8,418 nt of DNA from Lachnospiraceae bacterium (lineage in GTDB: Bacteria; Bacillota; Clostridia; Lachnospirales; Lachnospiraceae), in contig JAGDAL010000239.1 of NCBI GenBank assembly GCA_017959525.1, positions 1-8,418 of the forward strand, written 5' to 3'. The position numbers and the translations under genes are program-made. Positions 1-7,200 of the stretch are shown here, one piece after another (positions within the stretch are counted from its first letter, which is position 1; each line of letters begins with the position of its first letter). Below the pieces are notes generated by a model, which did no database searches, was not told the DNA's origin, and saw nothing but the letters and a program-made list of their open reading frames with translations.

Positions 1-721
1 GATCCACAACCTCCGGATTGCAGTGGGAACGGGTGATAAACACACGCTTTGGATTGGCAGCCAACAGGTCTGCCTCCATATCTTTGACGTAGTCCATCAC
101 GTATTTTACATCCTTGCCGCGATACTTCTGCTCCGGATGCATGGCGCCGTCCGCAACAGCAATGCGCGGATGCAGCTTCAGCGCAGAACCAAGGAGCGCT
201 GCCAAGCCGGAACAACGTCCGCCACGGTGTAAGTATACTAAGGTATCGATGACAAAGCTTGCGCGAACCTTCGGCTTAATGGCCTCAACAGCAGCAACAA
301 TTTCTGCCGCAGACTTGCCCTCAGCTGCAAGTTCCGCAGCATAGAGCACCTGTAATCCGATACCGGTGGAGAGATTGGCGGAATCAATGACGTGCACCCG
401 CTCTTCCATCTCCAAATCTTCTGCTGCCAGTCTTGCATTGTTGCAAACCGCAGACATGGAAGAAGAAATGGTAAAAATAATGTACTCATCCGAAGAATCC
501 GCATCCAAGAACTCCTCCAAATCACCGATGCTAGGAGCAGCCGTCTTCGGCGTCTGCCCATTGGCATCCGACCAGGCAAAAATCTTAAGCGGATCTACAT
601 CTACGCCATCCCGGAATTCCTCTTCGCCCAGATGTACGTACAAGGGAATAATGCCGATGCCGTACTTCTCCACCAATTCCGGTGATAAATCACAAGTGCT
701 GTCAGATAAAATTCGAACCAT
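1..721 (-). CDS. DegV family fatty-acid-binding protein, 3' end cut by window edge
   Basis: DegV proteins (FakB is the studied example) bind a fatty acid and, in many Firmicutes, present it to the fatty-acid kinase FakA for phosphorylation in the cytoplasm. The 240 residues visible begin MVRILSDSTCDL, the usual DegV N-terminus with its DS..DL motif. The TxxPS motif appears as KTAAPS (about 59-64). ISSSMSAVCNNA (about 85-96) matches the second lipid-head-binding loop, and VIDSANLSTGIG (about 111-122) the next conserved block. TLVYLHRGGR (about 160-169) is the hallmark of the second domain. Family members run to about 280-290 residues, so roughly 40-50 C-terminal residues lie outside the window. 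The ATG is preceded by AGGAAGGGG five bases upstream. The gene lies 18 bases after mgtE with no terminator between, so it is probably co-transcribed with it. Which fatty acid it binds cannot be read from the sequence. Confidence 0.93.
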   Translation of the reverse strand, partial: MVRILSDSTCDLSPELVEKYGIGIIPLYVHLGEEEFRDGVDVDPLKIFAWSDANGQTPKTAAPSIGDLEEFLDADSSDEYIIFTISSSMSAVCNNARLAAEDLEMEERVHVIDSANLSTGIGLQVLYAAELAAEGKSAAEIVAAVEAIKPKVRASFVIDTLVYLHRGGRCSGLAALLGSALKLHPRIAVADGAMHPEQKYRGKDVKYVMDYVKDMEADLLAANPKRVFITRSHCNPEVVD

Positions 722-739
722 AAAAACCCCTTCCTGTTC

Positions 740-2128
740 TTAAATCCTTCCTACCAATAACAAACCGGCCAAACCGTAATAGGTCACCACTGCAACCAGG
801 TCGTTGACTGTGGTAATCAACGGACCGCTGGCCACTGCCGGATCCACCTTAATCTTGTGGAAAAAGATGGGAATAATCGTACCGATAAAACTGGATACAA
901 TCATGGCAATAAACAGGGAAAAACCTACAATACCGGAAATCCGAAAGGCTGCTGCCCAGAGGAATCCCTTCAATCCGTGTAAATATAAGGCCACGAAGAC
1001 AAACGCCAAGGCGCCCAGAATCAAACCGTTGGTGCCGCCGACCCGCATCTCCTTCAGGACGAACTTGAACTTCTCCAAGCCGGAGATTTCCTCATCCATC
1101 AACACACGAATGGTCACCGCCAGCGACTGGGTTCCTACGTTGCCGGCCATATCCAAAATCAAAGACTGGAATACCACCACGATGGCCACGGAAGCTACCA
1201 CCTGATCGAAGATTCCGATGACGGAGCTGGTGGCAAGACCAAGACCTAAGAGTAATAACAGCCACGGAATACGCTTCTTGATGCTCTCCGGAAGGCTCTC
1301 GTTCAAATCCTCTTCTGCGGTCAAACCTGCCAATCGTGCGTAATCTTCACCCATCTCATCATCCACTGCCTCGATGATGTCCTGGGAGGTTACGACGCCG
1401 ATAATCTCGTTCTTCTCATTCAAGACCGGAATAGAATCCTCCGCATAGTCCTTCAACATCTCAATGCTCTCGGAGATGTTGGCATCTGCTGCGATGCTTG
1501 GGTAGCTGTGAGAGATAATATCCTCTAGCGGAGATCCGGCTCTGGCAAGAATCAAATCGCGAAGCTCGATGGCACCGCAATACTTCTTGTCCTTGTCCTC
1601 TACATAAATGGTATTGATATTGTCATTTTCCTGGGATTGGGAAATCAGTGCACGCATGGCCTGCTTCACGGAGTAATCCTCTTCAATGACGATGAAATTG
1701 GTGGTCATCATGCTACCCACTTCATCTTCATCGTAGGAATTGATCAAGCGGACATCGGCGGAAGCCTCAGCCTCCATGAGGCCAATCAGCTTCTCTCTTT
1801 GTTCCTCATCCTCGATGTCTTCCAACGCATCAACCGCGTCATCCGCATCCATGTTTTCCAGGACGTCTGCCGCCTGCTCCGGCGTAATCTCGGAGAGATA
1901 CTCTCCTACATCCTCGATATAAGGGAAAATCTCGGACAAGCGCTCTGCGCCCAGAACGCCGAACAAACGCTGACGATCTTCCTTATCCAACGCCTCGTAA
2001 GCCTCCGCAATATCATTCTCATGATAATCGTCGAGGGCTTCCATTAACTGTTCCGCATTTTCATCGGAACGCAAAATATCAATAATTTCCCGGAGTTTGC
2101 TATCCTCCAATAATTCCTTTGTTTCCAT
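740..2128 (-). CDS. mgtE: Magnesium transporter MgtE
   Basis: This is a homodimeric inner-membrane Mg2+ channel/transporter of 462 residues, the normal length. Residues 1-130 form the acidic, helical MgtE_N domain, with repeated helical units such as EQAADVLENMDADDAVDAL. Two CBS domains follow (about 138-200 and 203-258). The plug helix region (about 260-285) leads to about five membrane helices (285-462). The membrane part has the family signature MAGNVGTQSLAVTIRVL (327-343). It also has DPAVASGPLITTVNDLVAV (429-447), whose first Asp corresponds to the pore Asp of Thermus MgtE. In the characterised family, Mg2+ binding between the N, CBS and plug parts closes the pore. All these parts are present, so gating is probably conserved. 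The start at 2128 is fixed by an in-frame TGA seven to nine bases upstream. No clear Shine-Dalgarno sequence precedes the ATG, which is unusual here. degV follows 18 bases downstream, and a structured leader lies upstream. Confidence 0.96.
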   Translation of the reverse strand: METKELLEDSKLREIIDILRSDENAEQLMEALDDYHENDIAEAYEALDKEDRQRLFGVLGAERLSEIFPYIEDVGEYLSEITPEQAADVLENMDADDAVDALEDIEDEEQREKLIGLMEAEASADVRLINSYDEDEVGSMMTTNFIVIEEDYSVKQAMRALISQSQENDNINTIYVEDKDKKYCGAIELRDLILARAGSPLEDIISHSYPSIAADANISESIEMLKDYAEDSIPVLNEKNEIIGVVTSQDIIEAVDDEMGEDYARLAGLTAEEDLNESLPESIKKRIPWLLLLLGLGLATSSVIGIFDQVVASVAIVVVFQSLILDMAGNVGTQSLAVTIRVLMDEEISGLEKFKFVLKEMRVGGTNGLILGALAFVFVALYLHGLKGFLWAAAFRISGIVGFSLFIAMIVSSFIGTIIPIFFHKIKVDPAVASGPLITTVNDLVAVVTYYGLAGLLLVGRI

Positions 2129-2218
2129 AGTTTGTCACGAACCACAGTATAAACAAAGTCACGGAGTCGATTGCATAGATGAATAGACGATGGCACTTAC
2201 CATCAAAACAGAGCTGTT

Positions 2219-2299
2219 CTATACAAAAAGAGCAGCTACGTATGAGTCTGTAAATGTCTCGTCGCAACATAATCGACTGTGACTGTCACATTTATCCAT
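2219..2299 (-). CDS. Putative 26-residue cysteine-containing leader peptide upstream of mgtE
   Basis: This short ORF starts with ATG preceded by a good ribosome binding site (AAAGGAG, 7 bases before the start) and ends in TAG, 90 bases before mgtE. The peptide begins MDKCDSHSRLCCDE and ends SYVAALFV. It has Cys at positions 4, 11 and 12, His at 7 and several Asp/Glu, a composition that could bind metal or make translation cysteine-sensitive. Its start codon sits in the 5' half of the A:B stem (2299-2308), and its last codons lie in the 3' half (2229-2238). Translation would therefore decide which stem forms, which is the reason for calling it a leader peptide rather than a free small protein. 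A second ATG 16 bases upstream opens another frame (ending TAG) but has no ribosome binding site. I do not recognise the peptide as a known family. Confidence 0.45.
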   Translation of the reverse strand: MDKCDSHSRLCCDETFTDSYVAALFV

Positions 2300-2308
2300 A
2301 GCTGCTCT
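2225..2308 (-). terminator. Terminator-like stem in the mgtE leader
   Basis: A perfect 10-bp inverted repeat (2299-2308 with 2229-2238) is followed on the minus strand by a run of five T (2225-2229, the first being the last stem base). The loop is about 60 bases and carries its own small stems, so it is longer than a simple terminator and more like a riboswitch or attenuator expression platform. If it forms, it would stop transcription before mgtE and also bury the leader ORF's start codon. Confidence 0.4.
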
Positions 2309-2346
2309 CCTTTCATTTAAATTCTTGTTAGCGAATTGCCATAAAA

Positions 2347-2376
2347 AAAGTACCACAAAGGGATAGGATTTGTAAA
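2347..2376 (-). promoter_or_regulatory. Candidate promoter for the mgtE leader
   Basis: On the minus strand, TTTACA (2371-2376) matches five of six positions of a -35 box. Eighteen bases further on is TACTTT (2347-2352), a weak -10 preceded by TGG, which gives an extended -10 form. It begins within a few bases of the MATE stop codon. A start near 2340 would give a leader of about 210 bases including the small ORF and the stems. The -10 match is poor, so this is a guess based mainly on position. Confidence 0.3.
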
Positions 2377-2378
2377 CC

Positions 2379-3764
2379 CTATTCCGCCGCAACTTCCGCT
2401 TTTTTGTACAACGGCGCAATCTCGTTACGCATAATGCGACGCATGAATAAAAGCGCCAAGGTTAAGGATGCCAATTCCGCAATCGGGAATGCCCACCAAA
2501 CCGCATTGATACCGCCGGCCAACGCCAATACATAGGCAGATGGTAAGAGTACCACCAGCTGACGCACGATGGACATCACCATACTTAATACCCCATGTCC
2601 TAAAGCCTGGAACACGGAGGAACATACGATAGATACACCGGCCAAGATGAAGTGGACACTGATGATACGCATGGCAATCACACCCATGGCGGTCATCTGC
2701 TCGGATGCAGAAAACAGGCCAAGGAAGAAGGCCGGGAATAGCATAAACAGTGTGGTTCCCACCACCATGATAATCACTGCCGCACGGCTTGCTAAGTAGA
2801 TAGCCCGCTTGATACGGTCCGGCTTGGCTGCACCGAAGTTGTAGGCAACGATTGGAATCAGACCATTATTCATTCCGAAAATCGGCATAAACACGAAGCT
2901 CTGGAGCTTGAAGTACACACCGAAGACCGCTGCTGCCGTGGAGGAGAACATCAGAAGAATCTTGTTCAATCCGAAGTTCATCACAGATCCGATGGCCATC
3001 ATCACGATGGACGGCGCACCGATGGAATAAATATGTCCTACAATCTCGCCGCTTAAGCGATATTTGCGGAAGTCCAAATGCAATTCCTTATTAAAATGTA
3101 CGTTGAAATAAATGGCCAGAATGGTTCCTACCGTCTGTCCGAAGATGGTGGCAATGGCTGCACCGGCAACACCCATTTCCGGGAACGGTCCGATACCGAA
3201 GATCAACATCGGATCTAAGATAACGTTAATCACCGCACCTACAATCTGGGTGGTCATGGAAAAGACCGTCTTACCTGTCGATTGCAGCAACTTCTCAAAT
3301 ACAATCTGGAAAAATACACCGAAACACAACCATCCGATGATGTGCAAATAGGTAGAACCATAGGCAATGATTTTCTCATCCTTGGTTAAGGCATGGAAAA
3401 ATGCATCCGTAGTCAGACTGATGCCCACACAGAATACGATGGCCGTAAACAATGCCAGCCAGACACCGTTGACCGCTACCTGGTTGGCACGCTTGAAATT
3501 CTTCTCTCCCAAATGTCTGGAAACCAAGGCGTTGATACCTACCGCCGTTCCCGTTGCAAATGCAATCATCAGATTCTGAATCGGGAAGGCTAAGGATACC
3601 GCTGTTAAGGCATCCTCTTCGATCATGGCCACGAAGATACTATCCACAATGTTGTACAGGGCCTGTACCAACATGGAAATCATCATTGGGGTGGACATAT
3701 TCACCAGAAGCTTGCCCACCGACATGGTTCCCATTTTATTCTCTACGATTTGTTCCGAACTCAT
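2379..3764 (-). CDS. MATE family efflux transporter
   Basis: This is a 461-residue inner-membrane antiporter of the MATE family, which exports cationic drugs or metabolites using a Na+ or H+ gradient. It has the usual length and two homologous six-helix halves (about 15-230 and 240-450). The first half carries the opening STPMMISMLVQALYNIVDS (about 24-42) and the loop block ATGTAVGINALVSRHLGEK (about 70-88). The second half repeats these as APSIVMMAIGSVMNFGLNK and NNGLIPIVAYNFGAAKPDR. The tail (KKAEVAAE) is short and charged. The start ATG has GAGGAG four bases upstream. The gene begins 15 bases after the T-run of a strong terminator that closes the upstream operon, so its expression depends on readthrough or on an unseen promoter. 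The substrate cannot be told from sequence; it resembles the large uncharacterised MATE group of gut Clostridia. Confidence 0.95.
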   Translation of the reverse strand: MSSEQIVENKMGTMSVGKLLVNMSTPMMISMLVQALYNIVDSIFVAMIEEDALTAVSLAFPIQNLMIAFATGTAVGINALVSRHLGEKNFKRANQVAVNGVWLALFTAIVFCVGISLTTDAFFHALTKDEKIIAYGSTYLHIIGWLCFGVFFQIVFEKLLQSTGKTVFSMTTQIVGAVINVILDPMLIFGIGPFPEMGVAGAAIATIFGQTVGTILAIYFNVHFNKELHLDFRKYRLSGEIVGHIYSIGAPSIVMMAIGSVMNFGLNKILLMFSSTAAAVFGVYFKLQSFVFMPIFGMNNGLIPIVAYNFGAAKPDRIKRAIYLASRAAVIIMVVGTTLFMLFPAFFLGLFSASEQMTAMGVIAMRIISVHFILAGVSIVCSSVFQALGHGVLSMVMSIVRQLVVLLPSAYVLALAGGINAVWWAFPIAELASLTLALLFMRRIMRNEIAPLYKKAEVAAE

Positions 3765-3779
3765 AAAACTCCTCTTTCT

Positions 3780-3815
3780 AAAAATGACTCAGGAACCCCG
3801 TCCCGGGGAGTCATT
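3780..3815 (-). terminator. Strong intrinsic terminator after the rsbW-like gene
   Basis: On the minus strand AATGACTC (3808-3815) pairs perfectly with GAGTCATT (3783-3790). A GC-rich inner helix, CCCCG (3804-3808) with CGGGG (3796-3800), competes only at the shared base. The stem is followed by TTTTT (3780-3784). There is no T-run on the other side, so it acts in the minus direction only. It lies 17 bases after the rsbW-like stop codon and ends 15 bases before the MATE start codon. Confidence 0.8.
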
Positions 3816-3830
3816 ACTTGGACCGGGACG
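3799..3830 (-). promoter_or_regulatory. Alternative stem overlapping the terminator upstream of the MATE gene
   Basis: On the minus strand CGTCCCGG (3823-3830) is the perfect reverse complement of CCGGGACG (3799-3806), separated by 16 bases. The second arm is the core of the terminator's inner helix and the intervening loop contains the terminator's 5' arm, so both structures cannot form fully together. The first arm starts one base after the rsbW-like stop codon, so a terminating ribosome would cover it. This has the form of an antiterminator; the function is inferred. Confidence 0.4.
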
Positions 3831-3831
3831 C

Positions 3832-4239
3832 TTATGCTTCCAAGTGCTTGCGCAGGGTCAGTACGTTCTGACCGTCCTCATAGGCATAGGTCACCTCATC
3901 CATGGATTTCTTCACCATGTAGATGCCTAGGCCCCCGATCTGCTCACTTTCCGCCTTCGCTTCCACGTCCACATCACCCCATTCTAGAGGATTGAAGGGA
4001 ACTCCGCAATCAAAAAAAGTAATGATTACATCCGCATCCTGCTCTTCCAGGCGAATCACCGCATCCCCGGTGCCTTCGCCGTAAGCATAGTGTGCAATGT
4101 TCACATAAATCTCTTCCACTGCCACGTCCAGCTGCATCTGAGCCTTCATGGGGCAATCCATGGCCTCGAGATGCTCATCCAAAAAAGCAATCACCTGCTC
4201 CAAATTTTCAATTGTCGCATTCACTCGAAGTTCTTCCAT
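3832..4239 (-). CDS. RsbW/SpoIIAB-like anti-sigma factor, ATP-binding serine kinase family
   Basis: This is a cytoplasmic GHKL-fold protein of 135 residues, the usual size for the RsbW/SpoIIAB/BtrW family. Known members bind a sigma factor or other target and phosphorylate a STAS-domain antagonist. The N-box is DVAVEEIYVNIAHYAY (38-53), with Glu42-Glu43 and Asn47. The G1 box is DCGVPFNP (77-84), and the G2 region is GGLGIYMVKKSMDEVTY (102-118). All ATP-site motifs are intact. The ATG follows the phosphatase gene by nine bases, and the ribosome binding site (AGGA) overlaps that gene's TAG stop codon, so the two are translationally coupled. Such pairs normally act oppositely on one STAS protein: the kinase phosphorylates it and the PP2C removes the phosphate. 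No STAS gene or sigma factor is present, so the target is unknown. The gene may be a kinase that does not regulate a sigma factor at all. Confidence 0.9.
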   Translation of the reverse strand: MEELRVNATIENLEQVIAFLDEHLEAMDCPMKAQMQLDVAVEEIYVNIAHYAYGEGTGDAVIRLEEQDADVIITFFDCGVPFNPLEWGDVDVEAKAESEQIGGLGIYMVKKSMDEVTYAYEDGQNVLTLRKHLEA

Positions 4240-4248
4240 GCACTTATC

Positions 4249-7200
4249 CTACCCATTATAACGAACACACATCATGGTAATATCATCAAACTGTGCTGCA
4301 TCGCCCACAAATTCATCAATATCTGCACGCACGGTCTGTAACAGGTCCTGTGGCATTGCCTCCGGATTCCGGTTCAACGCCTCGATCATGCGGTCGGTTC
4401 CATACAAATCTTCTGCCGCATCCGTTGCCTCCGGAACACCATCGGTATAGACAAAAAGGCTGTCTCCCGGATGCAACTGGAAGGTATGCTCCTCAAACGG
4501 CACACCGTCCAAAACCGCCACTGCCAGGGAGTGCTTATATACTTCCAGGGTATACGCTCCACCGGCACGCCGAATGGCCGGATGCTCATGGCCTGCGTTG
4601 GCTGCCACACCTTCACCGGTAGTTAAGTCCACAATGGCAAACCATACGGTAACGAACAAATCTGCCTCGTTATTTTCACACAACTGCTCGTTGGCGTAGG
4701 CCAATACGTCGGACGGGCTACCGCCCATCTTGGCACGGTTCTTAATCAAGGACTTGGCAACTACCATAAACAGGGACGCCGGAACGCCCTTGCCGCTCAC
4801 ATCTGCCATAACAAGACCAAGATGGGTCTCGTCAATCAGGAAGAAATCATAGCAGTCGCCTCCTACTTCCTTGGCCGGGTCCATGGTGGCATAAATATTG
4901 AATTCCTTATGCTTGTTGTATTTTTCAAAATCCCTTGGCAGCATGCTGGACTGAATGTCCGTTGCGACCGAAAGCTCACTGGCAATCCGCTGCTCCTTGG
5001 CCGTCACTTCCTTCAAATCCTTAATGTACTTCTGGAGAGAATCCGTCATCTGGTTAAAAGAGCCGGCCAGTTCACCAATCTCATCGTCCGTGGCCACATC
5101 CGTCCGTCGTTCGAAGTTACCGCCGCTAATCTCCATAACATCTTCTGCTAGCTTCCGCAGCGGATCGGAAATTCGGCTGGTAATTCGACCTACACTCAAG
5201 GTAATGATTAACAGAATCACCGCAGAGAGTACCAACAGGTTCTGGATGACCCGCAAGGCTGCTAGAATCACGGAACCGGTAACGGACTGGGTGTTGGCAT
5301 TGATGCTGTCCCAGATATCATTGGCCGGTGCAATCACGAGGGATACCGGACTGATAATGCACAGAATCCATCCGGTGGAATCAATGGATGCAAAGGCCAC
5401 ATACACACCATCGTCCCCTTCTCCGGAACGCACGATACCGTTCTTATCTGCAAGAATGGTTTTTCCTACTCTGCGCAGGTTGGCATCCTGGGTAGAATCA
5501 AAAATGCTAAAGGTCTCTTCGGAATTCGGATCCAAGTATTTGCTGGCAATGATTTTGCCCTCGGAATCCACCATGGTGGCAATATTCGGATCGACGATAC
5601 CGTCGCTAACCATCGCAGCGTTCAAATCGCTCATTAACACATCCATGGCAATACAGCCGGTGAAGTTCCCGGCTCCGTCGAAGAACGGCGCTACACAGGT
5701 AATGGTTAAGCCTCTGCCGTAACCGTCCCAGTAGGTGGAGGTGAAAACAGCGGAGTCCGCCTTTTTGCCCTTGTGATACCATTCCGACTTCTTATATTCG
5801 TAGTAATGATTCTCCTCGCCCAAAGCCAACTGGGAGTACTTATCATAGCTGACCATAAGTCCACTCTCGGTTCCAAGATAAATGGAGAGCACGTTTGGAT
5901 TGCGTTCTACGATGGACGTGAACATATCCTCCATATTACCAAGAAGGGCACTCTCAAAACGCACCGAATCATAGGCCACGGTATCATTCTCCAACAGACG
6001 CTGCATAGCCCAGATATTGGCATTCTCTTCCATAGGCCAATCCACCTCACGGCTTGGGTATTCCGACGGACGCTGATAGAGGGCGGTTGCATAATTGGCC
6101 GCATAATCAATGGATAAGGAATAGGCCGCAAGCTTCTGTTCTGCCAGCTTGGCCTTGTCTGTTACCTGCATGGTGATACTCTCTTCCAACTCCGTGGTCA
6201 TGGCACCGGTACTGATGGAAGCTGCATCCTCGCCTAAGGAGGTAGAGCCTTCCACCGCCGAATCCTGGATGACATAGATGGCGGACAAACTGATCACCAT
6301 AGAAATAATCAACGTCACCATGGAGAACATCAGGGTGGTCATCACCAGCTTCTTGGACACACTGGGTCGGTCCATGCCGTCATACCCCAGTCGTCCCATA
6401 ATGCCGTCATCTACCATGAGGGTCGCTAGAATCAAGAGAATCCCGCCAATCACCTGATAAACCGTGGCCGGCGTATGTGTGCTTCCCAACAGTCGACTTA
6501 GAATCGGATCCATCAACATGGTGATGATAATCTCAGTAGAAAAAATCAAGGATGCGGACAATTCCGATACGTGCTTCTGACAGGAAATCTGAATAATTCC
6601 GTAAATAGCACGGATAAAAATACCAATGAATAACGCGCTCACCCAGAAATTCCACTCGGTCGGAATCTCCATGGTAGCCTTGCCCATCAACGCCTGAATG
6701 CCCCAGGCAATGAAAGACAAAACAGCGGAAAACAGCATCTGAGTAAAGGTCAGCGCAGAACTGTTCTCACCTTCGCCCAGATTGGAAACGGATACAACGT
6801 ATACCGCAAAACAAATATCCGCCAAGACCAAATAGATTACATGAATGGAGCCAAACAACGCTTCAATATTGCCACCGAAAATCAAAAGCAACGCAATAAT
6901 CGCCATCACCGTTGCCACGCCGGAGAAGAAGTTGACCTTCTTGCGTAATAACAACAGAATCGGAGTAACGAAAACGAAGTATAAGCTGACAACGCTGGAA
7001 ACCGCTACGGAATCCATACCACGGGAACCAAGCAGACTAAAGACGTTAAATCCCGTCAACAGGCAGGCAAAAAACGCACCTTTCCACACCGTGGACTTGC
7101 GAAGCCAGATCAGGTGGCGAAAACGCGTGAGAAAAAGAACCGCCATACCGATAAGGTTGGTGATGCAGACGAAGCAAAACGCCGACAACGACTCCGGTAC

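Larger units (their letters stand above)
2204..2308 (-). promoter_or_regulatory. Structured leader upstream of mgtE with competing stems
   Basis: Three segments of the minus-strand transcript can pair in competing ways. Segment A (2299-2308, AGAGCAGCTA) pairs perfectly over 10 bp with segment B (2229-2238, TAGCTGCTCT). B can instead pair over 8 positions, with one mismatch, with segment C (2212-2219, GAACAGCT). Nested in the A:B loop are a 6-bp stem (2252-2257 with 2288-2293), a 4-bp stem (2261-2264 with 2274-2277) and a 13-base palindrome (2278-2290). A small hairpin (2189-2204) lies downstream. The layout resembles an attenuator or riboswitch expression platform controlling mgtE. I find no M-box (ykoK) consensus. 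The stems are seen directly; the regulatory role is inferred. Confidence 0.5.

Noticed and set aside
238..579. Minus-strand frame of 113 codons inside degV
   Set aside because: It overlaps the DegV frame, which has conserved family motifs throughout; this frame is Arg/Leu-rich with no family features.
2234..2315. Alternative 26-residue ORF starting at the ATG 16 bases upstream of the leader peptide start
   Set aside because: It has no ribosome binding site; the AAAGGAG lies inside this frame and is placed correctly for the other ATG.
2129..2378. M-box (ykoK) Mg2+ riboswitch upstream of mgtE
   Set aside because: I looked for the conserved core of the M-box aptamer on the minus strand and could not find it; the stems present differ in arrangement. 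A covariance search would settle it.
2343..2385. Terminator at the end of the MATE gene
   Set aside because: An imperfect 8-position stem (2360-2367 with 2378-2385, one mismatch) precedes a T7 run, but the run is 10 bases away from the stem and the region overlaps a candidate promoter. Too weak to call.
4955..5722. Long plus-strand open frame opposite the receptor phosphatase
   Set aside because: It lies antisense to well-conserved Cache, HAMP and PP2C coding sequence, its translation is Ser/Ile/Arg-rich without recognisable motifs, and it has no convincing ribosome binding site. It is a codon-usage shadow.
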